From: an uncultured Alphaproteobacteria bacterium
GTDB taxonomy: Bacteria > Pseudomonadota > Alphaproteobacteria > SP197
Direction: 5' to 3'
Assembly (NCBI GenBank): GCA_958295695.1
Contig: OY282363.1
Span: forward strand, 310,001 to 374,000
DNA length: 64,000 nt
Below, piece after piece: positions 27,052 through 37,174 of the stretch (position 1 is its first letter; each line of letters begins with the position of its first letter). A program made the translations under genes and the position numbers. Under the pieces are notes generated by a model. The model had not been told where the DNA came from and did not search any database. It was given only the letters and a program-made list of their open reading frames with translations.

Positions 27052-28583
27052 TGGATATCCGCGCCGCCGAGATCTCCTCGATCATCAAGGACCAGATCGC
27101 CAATTTCGGCGTCGAGGCGGAGGTCGCCGAGGTCGGCCGCGTGCTGTCGGTCGGCGACGGCATCGCCCGGGTCTACGGCCTCGACAACGTGCAGGCCGGC
27201 GAGATGGTGGAGTTTCCCGGCGGAACCAAGGGCATGGCGCTGAACCTCGAGACCGACAACGTCGGCGTCGTGATCTTCGGCAACGACCGCCACATCCGCG
27301 AAGGCGACACGGTCAAGCGGACCGGCGACATCGTGGACGCGCCGACCGGCAAGGGCCTTCTGGGCCGCGTCGTCGACGCGCTCGGCAACCCGATCGACGG
27401 CAAGGGCGACATCGAGGCCGCCGAACGCCGTATCATCGAGGTCAAGGCGCCGGGCATCGTTCCGCGTCAGTCGGTGTCCGAACCCATGCAGACCGGGCTC
27501 AAGGCGCTCGACGCCCTGGTGCCGATCGGGCGCGGCCAGCGCGAGCTCATCATCGGCGACCGCCAGACCGGCAAGACCGCCGTCGCGGTCGACACCATCA
27601 TCAACCAGAAGGACAACTGGAGCTCGGGCGACGAGAAGAAGAGGCTCTACTGCATCTACGTGGCCGTCGGCCAGAAGCGCTCGACGGTCGCCCAGATCGT
27701 CAAGACCCTCGAGGACAACGGCGCGATGGAATACACCGCCGTCGTGGCCGCCACCGCCTCGGACCCCGCCCCGATGCAGTTTCTGGCGCCCTACTCGGGC
27801 TGCGCCATCGGCGAATATTTCCGCGACAACGGCATGCACGCCCTGGTGATCTACGACGACCTCTCCAAGCAGGCCGTCTCCTACCGCCAGGTCTCGCTCC
27901 TGCTGCGCCGTCCGCCGGGGCGCGAGGCCTATCCGGGCGACGTCTTCTACCTCCACTCGCGCCTGCTCGAGCGCGCCGCCAAGATGAACGACGACGAGGG
28001 CGGCGGCTCCCTCACCGCGCTGCCGATCGTCGAGACCCAGGCGTCGGACGTGTCGGCCTACATCCCGACCAACGTGATCTCGATCACCGACGGCCAGATT
28101 TTCCTGGAAAGCGAGCTCTTCTATCAGGGCGTCCGCCCCGCCATCAACGTCGGCATCTCGGTGTCGCGCGTCGGCTCGGCCGCCCAGACCAAGGCGATGA
28201 AGACGGTCGCGGGCTCGATCAAGCTCGAGCTCGCCCAGTACCGCGAGATGGCGGCCTTCGCCCAGTTCGCCTCGGATCTCGACGCCTCGACCCAGCGCCT
28301 GCTGGCCCGCGGCGAGCGCCTGACCGAGCTGCTCAAGCAGGACCAGTACGCGCCCATGCCGGTCGAGGAGCAGGTCGTCTCGATCTTCGCCGGCGTGAAC
28401 GGCTATCTCGACGGCATCGCGCCGTCCGCCGTGACCCGCTACGAGGCCGGGATGCTGGGCGCGGTGCGCGACAAGGGCGCCGACATCCTGTCCGACATCC
28501 GTTCGAGCGGCGCCCTGGGCGACGAGACCGCGGGCAAGCTGGCCGCCTTCCTCGACGACTTCGCCAAGTCGTTCGCGGCCTGA
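27051..28583 (+). CDS. atpA: ATP synthase F1 alpha subunit
   Basis: The 510-residue alpha subunit forms the F1 ring with beta and carries non-catalytic nucleotide sites. It opens [16 protein letters not shown], the Walker A is [13 protein letters not shown], and it contains [23 protein letters not shown] and the signature [17 protein letters not shown]. Length is usual. It starts at an ATG overlapping the atpH stop and is followed after 29 bases by atpG. It is cytoplasmic, on the inner face of the membrane. Confidence 0.98.
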   Translation: MDIRAAEISSIIKDQIANFGVEAEVAEVGRVLSVGDGIARVYGLDNVQAGEMVEFPGGTKGMALNLETDNVGVVIFGNDRHIREGDTVKRTGDIVDAPTGKGLLGRVVDALGNPIDGKGDIEAAERRIIEVKAPGIVPRQSVSEPMQTGLKALDALVPIGRGQRELIIGDRQTGKTAVAVDTIINQKDNWSSGDEKKRLYCIYVAVGQKRSTVAQIVKTLEDNGAMEYTAVVAATASDPAPMQFLAPYSGCAIGEYFRDNGMHALVIYDDLSKQAVSYRQVSLLLRRPPGREAYPGDVFYLHSRLLERAAKMNDDEGGGSLTALPIVETQASDVSAYIPTNVISITDGQIFLESELFYQGVRPAINVGISVSRVGSAAQTKAMKTVAGSIKLELAQYREMAAFAQFASDLDASTQRLLARGERLTELLKQDQYAPMPVEEQVVSIFAGVNGYLDGIAPSAVTRYEAGMLGAVRDKGADILSDIRSSGALGDETAGKLAAFLDDFAKSFAA

Positions 28584-28612
28584 TCGGCCCGCCCCGGTTC
28601 GGCGCATAGGCC

Positions 28613-29494
28613 ATGGCGAACCTCAAGGCCCTTCGCACGCGGATCAACAGCGTCCGTTCGACGCGCAAGATCACGAGCGCGATGAAGATGGTGGCGGCGG
28701 CCAAGCTGCGCCGCGCCCAGGAGGCGGCCGAGGAGGCGCGGCCCTATGCCGGGCGCATGGCGCGCATGATGGCGTCGCTCGCCGGCGCCTTCGCGGGCCG
28801 CGAGGACGCGCCCCGGCTTCTCGCCGGCGGCGGCGGGGACCGGGTGCATCTGCTGGTCGTGACGACCTCCGACCGGGGGCTCTGCGGCAGCTTCAACGCC
28901 GGCGTCGCGCGCGCCGTCCGCCAGCGCGTCGGCGCGTTGAGCGACGAGGGCAAGGAGGTCAAGCTCCTGTGCCTGGGCCGCAAGGGCCGCGACATGCTGC
29001 GCCGCGAGTTCGGCGGCCTCATCGTCGACACCGTGACGGGCATCGACAAGGATTTCTCCTACGATACGGCGTCCGGCGTCGCGCGGCGGATCGCGGCCAT
29101 GTTCGAGGCCGGCGAGTTCGACGTCTGCTCGGTCGTCTACAACCGGTTCGTCTCGGTCATGGTCCGGGACGTGACGTGGCGGCGCCTGATCCCCGCGGCC
29201 GCGGACGAAGGCGAGGCCGGAACCGACGATCTCGGCGGCGCGGTCCACATCTTCGAGCCGGACGAGTTCGGGATCCTCGAGAAGCTCCTGCCGCGGAACA
29301 TGGGCGTCCAGGTCTTCCGGGGGCTCCTGGAGAGCCGGGCCAGCGAGCACGCCGCGCGCATGACCGCCATGGACAGCGCCACGCGCAACGCCGGCGACAT
29401 GATCGACCGCCTCAACCTGGTCTACAACCGCACCCGCCAGGCGGCGATCACCACCGAGATCACCGAGATCGTGTCGGGCGCCGAGGCGCTTTAG
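28613..29494 (+). CDS. atpG: ATP synthase F1 gamma subunit
   Basis: The 293-residue gamma subunit is the rotating central shaft. It opens MANLKALRTRINSVRSTRKITSAMKMVAAAKL (family hallmark, residues 1-32; shown across its key motif), has the TTSDRGLCGSFN signature, and ends ITTEITEIVSGAEAL, the C-terminal helix that threads the alpha/beta ring. Length matches. It lies between atpA and atpD in the operon. Confidence 0.97.
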   Translation: MANLKALRTRINSVRSTRKITSAMKMVAAAKLRRAQEAAEEARPYAGRMARMMASLAGAFAGREDAPRLLAGGGGDRVHLLVVTTSDRGLCGSFNAGVARAVRQRVGALSDEGKEVKLLCLGRKGRDMLRREFGGLIVDTVTGIDKDFSYDTASGVARRIAAMFEAGEFDVCSVVYNRFVSVMVRDVTWRRLIPAAADEGEAGTDDLGGAVHIFEPDEFGILEKLLPRNMGVQVFRGLLESRASEHAARMTAMDSATRNAGDMIDRLNLVYNRTRQAAITTEITEIVSGAEAL

Positions 29495-30946
<1,452 letters not shown>

Positions 30947-30970
30947 CGGCCCCGCGAGGGACGCCGGAGG

Positions 30971-31378
30971 ATGGCGGACAAGGTCGCCTTCGAGCTGGTG
31001 AGCCCCGAGCGCCTCCTGGTCTCGGACCGGTTCGACATGGTGGTGATCCCCGGGGGCGACGGAGATTTCGGCGTCCTGCCCGGTCACGCGCCGCTCGTCT
31101 CGACCGTTCGCCCCGGCGTCATCGACATCCACGAGGGCGGCCGGGTGGCCCACCGGGTCTTCGTCGACGGCGGCTTCGCCGAGGTCCTGCCCGACCGGTG
31201 CACCGTGCTGGCCGAGCGGGCGGTCATGGTGGGCGACATCGACCGGGCCGATGTCGAGGCCCGCGTCCGCGAGGCCGAGCTCGACCTCCGCGACGCCGAG
31301 GCCGACGAGGCCCGCGACAGCGCCCGGGCCAGGCTCGCCACGCTCAACGCCATGCTCGAGGCCGCGCGGGCGTCCTAG
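30971..31378 (+). CDS. atpC: ATP synthase F1 epsilon subunit
   Basis: The 135-residue epsilon subunit couples F1 rotation to the c-ring and inhibits the enzyme. The N-terminal beta-sandwich shows FELVSPERLLVSDRFDMVVIPGGDGDFGVLPGHAPLV (residues about 5-41, key part LPGHAPLVS), and the C-terminal two-helix part has AELDLRDAEADEARD. It ends the operon and converges with the CobW gene 67 bases away. Confidence 0.96.
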   Translation: MADKVAFELVSPERLLVSDRFDMVVIPGGDGDFGVLPGHAPLVSTVRPGVIDIHEGGRVAHRVFVDGGFAEVLPDRCTVLAERAVMVGDIDRADVEARVREAELDLRDAEADEARDSARARLATLNAMLEAARAS

Positions 31379-31445
31379 CGGTTTCGGCGTCGATCGTCCG
31401 ATCCCGCCCGGGCGCGGGCGGCGATCGCCTCGCCGTCCATCCCGG

Positions 31446-32432
31446 TCACGGCGTCTCCGCCCCGGGCGCGTCCCGGCACATGGTCGCGAATGTCCGCTCG
31501 ATCGCCTCCCGCGGCAGGTCGCGGCCGATCAGGACCATCCGCGACCGGCGCGGTCCCCCGGGCCACGCCGCGAGGCGGCGAAGCGGGTGAAAGACGTGCT
31601 GGACGCCGTGGACGGCGACCGGCGCGTCGCCGCCCTCGAGGTCGAGAACGCCTTTCAGGCGGAGCAGACGGTCGCCGTACGCCGCGATGGTGGCGTCGAT
31701 CCAGGCCACGACGCGATCGACGCGCAAAGGTTCGTCGGCGCCGAGCGAGAAGCTCGCGATCGCCGCGTCGTGATGGGCGCGGTCGGGCGCGGCGAGCCAT
31801 CGCCGGGTTCGCTCGGCCTCGTCGTCCGGCCCCGAGGCCGCGAACAGATCTCCGGGAGCGACCGGCGCGGCGAGCACCGGGGCGTCCCCGGCGATCTCGG
31901 CGAGCCGCGCGCGCAGGGCCTTCGTGGCGGGGGCCCCGGCGAGGTCGGTCTTGGTCAGCACCAGCCGGTCCGCCGCCGCGGCCTGGCGCAGGCTTTCGTC
32001 CCGGCGCGCGAGTTGTCCGGCGCCGAGGAGCGCATCGACCGTCGCGACGACCCCCTCGACGCGGCAGGGCCCGCTCGCCCGCTCGTCGGCCAGCAGGGTG
32101 TGGAGGATGGGCGCCGGGTCGGCCAGTCCGGTCGTCTCGACCAGCACGCGGCGGAAGGGGGGCACGGCGCCGGCCTCGCGCCGGGCGACGAGGTCCGAGA
32201 GCGCGGCGGCCAGATCCTCCCGCGCCGCGCAGCACAGGCAGCCCGCGCCGATCAGAACCGTCGCCTCGTCGATATGCTCGACGAGCAGGTGGTCGAAGCC
32301 GACCTCGCCGAACTCGTTCACGATGACGGCGGTCTCGGCCATCTCCGGACGCCGGAGGAGACCGTTGATCAATGTCGTCTTGCCGCTTCCCAGGAACCCG
32401 GTGACGACGGTGACGGGGGTCTTCCCGGTCAC
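31446..32432 (-). CDS. CobW/COG0523-family metallochaperone GTPase
   Basis: This 328-residue protein is a G3E GTPase. The P-loop is VTGFLGSGKTTLINGLL, the metal site is the CxCC motif GAGCLCCAARED, and the walker B region is RVLVETTGLADPAPI; TKTDLAG gives the guanine specificity. The C-terminal CobW_C domain ends with RRSRMVLIGRDLPREAIE. Members deliver zinc or cobalt; which metal is unclear. No His-rich insert is visible. It overlaps the upstream amidohydrolase by 4 bases (ATGA), so the two are coupled. Confidence 0.9.
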   Translation of the reverse strand: MTGKTPVTVVTGFLGSGKTTLINGLLRRPEMAETAVIVNEFGEVGFDHLLVEHIDEATVLIGAGCLCCAAREDLAAALSDLVARREAGAVPPFRRVLVETTGLADPAPILHTLLADERASGPCRVEGVVATVDALLGAGQLARRDESLRQAAAADRLVLTKTDLAGAPATKALRARLAEIAGDAPVLAAPVAPGDLFAASGPDDEAERTRRWLAAPDRAHHDAAIASFSLGADEPLRVDRVVAWIDATIAAYGDRLLRLKGVLDLEGGDAPVAVHGVQHVFHPLRRLAAWPGGPRRSRMVLIGRDLPREAIERTFATMCRDAPGAETP

Positions 32433-33280
32433 GCCGCGGGTCCGGGCTCGATCCCCAGCATGGAGAGCGGCCGTTCGTACATGATGGCTTCGATCAGCGC
32501 GTCGGGGATCCTGGGCATCGCGAGGCCGTCGCCCCAGTCGTTGATCGCGCGGAACTCCCCGATCGCCCTGGCGGGCTTGCGCACGGGATAGTCGGAACCG
32601 AACAGGATGCGGTCGGCCACGCGATACTCCCGCGCGATCATGAGTCCGTTGTAGAGTTGCCAGGGCCGGTGGAAGCGCGCGGAGAGATCGGCGAAGACAT
32701 TGGGGTTCTTGCGCATCAGGATCGCCGTCTGCTCCATGTAGGGCTGGCCGAAATGGGCGACGACGATCTTGAGCGCCGGGAAGTCCATGGCCACCCGGTC
32801 GAGAAGGCAGGGGTCGGCGAACTCGAGGCTCCCCGTATAGGCGCCGCCGCAGTGGAACATCACCGGTATGTCGTGATGGCAGGCGATCTCGTAGAGCGGC
32901 AGGCAGGGACCGCTCCGGGGGTCCATGCCCTGGTAGGTCGGCGAGATCTTGAGGCCCTTCAGGCCGAGCGAGACCGCGTGCTCGAACGCCTCCGCGGCGT
33001 CGGCGTCATGGGGATGCACCGAGCAGAAGCCGACCGCCCGTCCGGGATGGCGCGCGACGACCTCCGCGACGAATTCCGAAGGCGTGTGGTTGCCCGAGTG
33101 CTTCGGCAGGGCCACCACGACGAACTTGTCGATTCCCGCCTCGGCGATCGCCTCGGCGTGCCGGTCGGGATCGGCCTCGCCGCCGCCCAGGACGTTGGTC
33201 TGGGCCTGCAGCGCCCGATCCTCGTCGGTCCGGTGCTCGTAGAGGAAACAGTGGGTGTGCCAATCGACCAGTTCGCCCAT
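32429..33280 (-). CDS. Amidohydrolase family 2 (TIM-barrel metal hydrolase)
   Basis: This 283-residue protein belongs to the amidohydrolase-2 group, which includes decarboxylases such as ACMSD and gamma-resorcylate decarboxylase. Motifs are DWHTHCF (residues 6-12, metal His pair), PVMFHCGGAYTG (His), IVVAHFGQPY (His) and LFGSDYPVRKP (Asp). The metal set is complete. Substrate is not evident. It overlaps the start of the CobW GTPase by 4 bases; a CobW partner makes a zinc enzyme plausible. ATG 33280 starts the family's MGELVDWHTH sequence. Confidence 0.88.
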   Translation of the reverse strand: MGELVDWHTHCFLYEHRTDEDRALQAQTNVLGGGEADPDRHAEAIAEAGIDKFVVVALPKHSGNHTPSEFVAEVVARHPGRAVGFCSVHPHDADAAEAFEHAVSLGLKGLKISPTYQGMDPRSGPCLPLYEIACHHDIPVMFHCGGAYTGSLEFADPCLLDRVAMDFPALKIVVAHFGQPYMEQTAILMRKNPNVFADLSARFHRPWQLYNGLMIAREYRVADRILFGSDYPVRKPARAIGEFRAINDWGDGLAMPRIPDALIEAIMYERPLSMLGIEPGPAA

Positions 33281-33732
33281 GGAGTCCGCCTCTCGGAACC
33301 GAATCCGGGCTCATTCTAGACGCGAAACGGTCCATCCGTGGACCGGTTTCCCGCCCGCTTCCGCCAACGGAACCGTAACGCCAACAACTCTCCGGCGAGA
33401 TACGAGAGGAAAGAACGTTCGCGCCCTCCCCCGCCCCGAGGCGCGGCCGGAAGCTCCGGCTGTGGACGCGCGGAATCCCTGGAGTCGGGGGGACTCGCCG
33501 CGATGAGGCGCGATGAGGCGCGATGTGGCGCGATGGAATGGCGGCGGGCCGCGGGTTACGGGGCGGCCGGGCGGCTCTCGCGCCGTCGAGCGGGGCGAGT
33601 CCGGCCGCGCGGAAAGAATGGAGTCGGATCGGCGCAAGGGGACTCGGACAAGGGAATCCGGGTTTCCATAATCCCGGCGGGCGACTTGCCCATTTCCGAC
33701 ACGCCCGTTTCGGCCGCCGAGCGCCGGCGGGC
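33281..33732. other. Intergenic region with short tandem repeats
   Basis: About 450 bases with no supported gene. It contains 3.6 tandem copies of a 10-base unit (CGATGAGGCG; 33501-33536) and a GGGGACTCG-like motif scattered around 33490 and 33640. Predicted frames here are Arg-rich shadows. Confidence 0.5.
33501..33536. repeat. Tandem 10-base repeat CGATGAGGCG
   Basis: Two exact copies (33501-33520), one with a single change (CGATGTGGCG, 33521-33530) and a partial fourth copy (CGATGG, 33531-33536). The array lies in a gene-free stretch. Such runs vary by slippage. Confidence 0.7.
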
Positions 33733-34098
33733 CTACCCCTCGGCCTTCCGTTCGGCCCGGCGGCGCTCCCAGGCTTCGTCGTCGCGGCGGACCTTGGCCT
33801 CGTAGACCTCGCGCGCGCGGCGGGCGACGCGCTCCGGCGGGGGCGGGCCCATGGCCGCCTCCTCGGCGTCCTCCTCGTCGTAGGCGTCGCGGTCGGGCGC
33901 GTCGGCGAACTCCGCCTCGAACTCGTCGCGGGGCATGGCCTCGATCCGGTCGAGAGCTTCGCGTTCCGGCCCCGGCCTGCCCAGCACGCTGTTCGTCTCC
34001 GCCTGCGACTGCATCTTGTCGATCAGGCTCTGGGGGACGGCGGGCCTGGGATCGCCGTCACCGCGCAAGATGCGTTCGACCTCTTCGCTGAAAGGCAT
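33733..34098 (-). CDS. Small acidic/charged hypothetical protein
   Basis: A 121-residue protein beginning MPFSEEVERILRGDGDP with an acidic middle (DRDAYDEEDAEEAA) and a basic helical tail (ERVARRAREVYEAKVRR). ATG 34098 overlaps the stop of the upstream ADP-ribosyltransferase fragment (ATGA), so they were translated together; the earlier GTG 34101 is possible. It has no fold I recognise. Position next to a toxin-like fragment makes an immunity or partner role possible, without direct evidence. Confidence 0.6.
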   Translation of the reverse strand: MPFSEEVERILRGDGDPRPAVPQSLIDKMQSQAETNSVLGRPGPEREALDRIEAMPRDEFEAEFADAPDRDAYDEEDAEEAAMGPPPPERVARRAREVYEAKVRRDDEAWERRRAERKAEG

Positions 34099-34373
34099 CA
34101 CTCGATCTCCTGCAACTCGATTATCACATCGGAGCCGCGTCGCTGGGCGTCAAGCACCCTGAACCTTGTTCCCGCGGCGAACAGGACCTCCTTCTCGGCC
34201 GGGTGCGCCGAGCAGGGCGCGATGTCCTTGCCGTGGCGGGAGCGCGGGACGAAAGCGGCGTATCGGAAGCCTGTTCCGGGCTTGCCGAAAGGGGCGATCC
34301 GCCCGATCCCGGACACAATTGTCCCGGCGGTCCCCGACCGGCCCGATTTCCTCTGGCGTTCGTCCATGGCCAT
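34098..34373 (-). pseudogene. C-terminal fragment of an ADP-ribosyltransferase (R-S-E class)
   Basis: The 91-codon frame ends in a stretch typical of R-S-E ADP-ribosyltransferases: GKDIAPCSAHPAEKEVLFAAGTRF, where EKE (Glu60, Glu62) would be the ExE motif, followed by VIIELQEIE. The N-terminal half with the NAD-binding Arg and the STS strand is absent, because the frame begins only 91 codons before the stop and the region upstream is a promoter for the plus-strand gene. It is likely a truncated toxin gene, though a short functional protein cannot be excluded. It is coupled to the downstream acidic protein gene (ATGA). Confidence 0.55.
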
Positions 34374-34451
34374 GGGGCACAATCCCGGGGTTCGAACACA
34401 CGGTTTGCGCGTGGCGCGGACTCCGGGGGCGAGACATGGAGGTCCGGGATC

Positions 34452-35276
34452 GTGGGACACTGGACGCTCGATGACATAGACTGGCCGGCCTTCGATGCGT
34501 CGAAGGCCGATACCGACACGGTTCGGATCGTCAAGGCGGCGTCGCTCGTCGAACACAACGGCGACATCTACGGCCGATACCTCGCCAACGTTTTCGAAGG
34601 CGACGAGGCCTTCGTCGCGGCCGCCGGACAGTGGGCGGCCGAGGAGATCCAGCACGGCGTGGCCCTGGCCCGTTGGGCCAATCTCGCCGACCCCGGCTGG
34701 GACTTCGACGCCGCCCGCGAGCGGTTCAACAGCGGCTACCGGCAGGTCGATCTGGAACGCGAGAGTTCCGTGCGCGGCTCGCGCTGCGCGGAGCTGATCG
34801 CGCGCTGCATCGTGGAGATCGGCACCTCGTCGTACTATTCGGCGCTCGCCGATTCGACGGACGAGCCGGTTCTCAGGCAGATCTGCAAGCGGATCGCGGC
34901 CGACGAGTTCCGCCACTACAAGCTCTTCTACGAGCACATGAAGCGCTACAGGGACGACGAGGCCCTCACTCTGGCGCGCCGCGTCAAGGTGGCCCTGGGC
35001 CGCATGGCCGAGGGCGAGGACGACGAACTGGCCTTCGCCTACTACGCGGCGAACGACGTCGAGGGGCCCTACGACCGGAAGGCCTGCGCCGCGGCGCACG
35101 GCAGCCGGGCGCTCACGCGCTACCGGCCCGACCACGTCAGGCTCGCCACCAACATGACCATGAAGGCCGTCGGCCTGAAGCCGCAGAGCAGGCTCGGCGC
35201 ATGGTTCGGCCGGATCGTATGGCGCCTGTTCGACTGGCGCCGCGGCCGCATGGTGAAACAGGCGCCGGCGTTCTGA
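34452..35276 (+). CDS. Ferritin-like di-iron protein
   Basis: This 274-residue protein has two carboxylate-histidine iron motifs in a four-helix bundle: AAEEIQHGVALARW and AADEFRHYKLFYEH, each an ExxH, with Glu residues in the preceding helices (VEIGTSSYYSAL). Such proteins include acyl-ACP desaturase-like and hydroxylase-like di-iron enzymes. The start is GTG 34452, giving VGHWTLDDIDWPAF, with GGAGG 9 bases upstream. It has a C-terminal amphipathic region rich in Trp and Arg, possibly membrane touching. The substrate is unknown. Confidence 0.75.
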   Translation: MGHWTLDDIDWPAFDASKADTDTVRIVKAASLVEHNGDIYGRYLANVFEGDEAFVAAAGQWAAEEIQHGVALARWANLADPGWDFDAARERFNSGYRQVDLERESSVRGSRCAELIARCIVEIGTSSYYSALADSTDEPVLRQICKRIAADEFRHYKLFYEHMKRYRDDEALTLARRVKVALGRMAEGEDDELAFAYYAANDVEGPYDRKACAAAHGSRALTRYRPDHVRLATNMTMKAVGLKPQSRLGAWFGRIVWRLFDWRRGRMVKQAPAF

Positions 35277-35282
35277 AGCCGT

Positions 35283-35738
35283 TCAGGCCGTGAGGTCGGC
35301 GAACGCCTCGAAGACCTGTCTGTAGACCTCGCGTTTGAAGTCGACGATCCGGTCGAGCATGTCGGCCGCGGCGATCCACCGCGACGACAGGAATTCGGGG
35401 TGCGGCACGGCGCCGACGTCGATGGCCCCGTCGGGGCCGTCGTGGCGCATGGCGAACCAGATCTGGCGCTGGCCGCGGAACCGTCCGCTCCGGAGACGCC
35501 GGGGCAGGTCGTAGCAGAGCCAGCCCTCGGTCGCGCGCAGGACGGTCGCCGCGGCGACGCCCGTCTCCTCGAGGAGCTCGCGCCGCGCGGCCTCCTCGGG
35601 ACTCTCGCCCCTGTCCATGCCGCCCTGGGGCATCTGCCAGGCGCCCGGCGTCCCGATCCGCTCGCCGGCGAGAACGAGGCCGTCGGGGTTCAGGAGGACG
35701 ACGCCGACGCCGTCCCGATAGCCGGCGGCTCCGGACAC
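35283..35738 (-). CDS. rppH: RNA pyrophosphohydrolase RppH (Nudix)
   Basis: RppH (151 aa) removes pyrophosphate from 5' triphosphate RNA to trigger decay. The Nudix box GGMDRGESPEEAARRELLEETG (residues 39-60) is complete, preceded by GAWQMPQGG and YRDGVGVVLLN. The IWFAMRHDG strand and the C-terminal FKREVYRQVFEAF are as in alphaproteobacterial RppH. It lies 13 bases downstream of the ctpA gene on the same strand. Confidence 0.94.
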   Translation of the reverse strand: MSGAAGYRDGVGVVLLNPDGLVLAGERIGTPGAWQMPQGGMDRGESPEEAARRELLEETGVAAATVLRATEGWLCYDLPRRLRSGRFRGQRQIWFAMRHDGPDGAIDVGAVPHPEFLSSRWIAAADMLDRIVDFKREVYRQVFEAFADLTA

Positions 35739-35751
35739 GGCCGGCCGGAGC

Positions 35752-37023
35752 TCAGTTCGCCGCCGCGCCGGGGTTCAAGGCGTCGACCAGCGCCAGACCC
35801 TCGAGAAGGTCGAGGGCGCGGCCGAGCTGGTAGTCGTCGAGCGCGGCCCCGCTGCGCCGCGCCGTCCTGTCCCCGTCCTCCTCGGCCTCGAGGCTGTTGC
35901 GCAGATCGGCCTCGCTGGTGAGGCGGTCCCTGTCCCCGGACTCGATCGTGGCTTCCTCGACGACGATGTCGGGCACGATGCCGGTGGCCTGGATCGAAAC
36001 GCCCGACGGCGTGTAGTAACGCGCCGTCGTCAGGCGCATGGCGCCGTGGCTCGGCAGCGGAACGATGGTCTGGACCGATCCCTTGCCGAAGGACCGCGTG
36101 CCCATGACGATGGCCCGCCGATGGTCCTGAAGGGCGCCGGCCACGATTTCCGACGCGGACGCCGAACCGCCGTTGATCAGCACCACGACGGGAAGCCCCC
36201 GGACCATATCGCCCGGGCGCGCGTTGAAGCGCTGGGCGCTGTCCTCGCGGCGGCCTCGGGTCGAGACGATCTCGCCCTTGTCGAGGAAGACATCGGAGAC
36301 GCCGACGGCCTGGTCGAGAAGGCCGCCCGGATTGTTCCTGAGGTCGACGACGACACCCTGCAGGTCGTCGCCCGCCTTGTCCATCATGGCCTCCAACGCG
36401 CCGATCAGGCCATCCTCGGTCTGCTCGTTGAAGGAGGTGATCCGGATGTATCCGGCCTTGTCCTCGAGGCGCCAGCGCACGGACTCGATGGTGATGACGT
36501 CACGCGTGACCGTGATATCGAGCGGCTCGTCGACGCCTTCGCGCACGATGGTGAGCGTGATGTCGGTGTTGACGGGGCCGCGCATCTTCTCGACCGCCTC
36601 GCCGAGCGTGAGGCCGAGGATCGGCTCGTCGTCGAGATGGGTCACGAAGTCGCCCGCCTCGATGCCGGCGCGATAGGCCGGCGTGTCGTCGATCGGCGAG
36701 ACCACCTTGACGAAGCCGTTCTCCATGGTGACCTCGATCCCCAGGCCGCCGAACTCGCCGCGCGTCTGGACCTGCATCTCGTCGAAGTTCTCCGGGTTCA
36801 GGTAGCTCGAATGGGGATCGAGCGAGGTCAGCATGCCGCGGATCGCCGCCTCGATGAGCTCCTCGTCGGACACCTCTTCGACATATTCGGCGCGCACGCG
36901 CTCGAACACGTCGCCGAACAGGTTGAGCTGACGGTAGGTTTCGCTGCTCGCCGCGTCGACCCGGTCCGCGCCGGGTGCCGTCAGGGCCAGGATCAGGGTC
37001 GCTGCCAGAATCGGTCGCTTCAT
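35752..37023 (-). CDS. ctpA: S41 carboxyl-terminal processing peptidase
   Basis: This 423-residue periplasmic protease starts with a signal peptide (MKRPILAATLILALTAPGAD), has an N-terminal helical part (LFGDVFERVRAEYVEEVSDEELI), a PDZ domain (GFVKVVSPIDDTPAYRAGIEAGDFV) and the S41 catalytic core with NGGSASASEIVAGALQDH (Ser in GSASASE) and GTRSFGKGSVQ (Lys). ATG 37023 is chosen because the signal peptide follows directly. Typical length. EnvC, which often precedes it in alphaproteobacteria, is absent. Confidence 0.94.
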   Translation of the reverse strand: MKRPILAATLILALTAPGADRVDAASSETYRQLNLFGDVFERVRAEYVEEVSDEELIEAAIRGMLTSLDPHSSYLNPENFDEMQVQTRGEFGGLGIEVTMENGFVKVVSPIDDTPAYRAGIEAGDFVTHLDDEPILGLTLGEAVEKMRGPVNTDITLTIVREGVDEPLDITVTRDVITIESVRWRLEDKAGYIRITSFNEQTEDGLIGALEAMMDKAGDDLQGVVVDLRNNPGGLLDQAVGVSDVFLDKGEIVSTRGRREDSAQRFNARPGDMVRGLPVVVLINGGSASASEIVAGALQDHRRAIVMGTRSFGKGSVQTIVPLPSHGAMRLTTARYYTPSGVSIQATGIVPDIVVEEATIESGDRDRLTSEADLRNSLEAEEDGDRTARRSGAALDDYQLGRALDLLEGLALVDALNPGAAAN

Positions 37024-37174
37024 CCTCCACCCACTTCGCTGTTTCCGGTCGCGATCCGCGGCGAGGGGGTCGATGGGGGTCGCCGCTTCGCGGAGCGCCC
37101 GCCCGCCCGTCGGCCCGTTCGAGACCGTCGCGCCATGGTATCCCCCACCGCGACCGGCGATCAACACATGTCCG

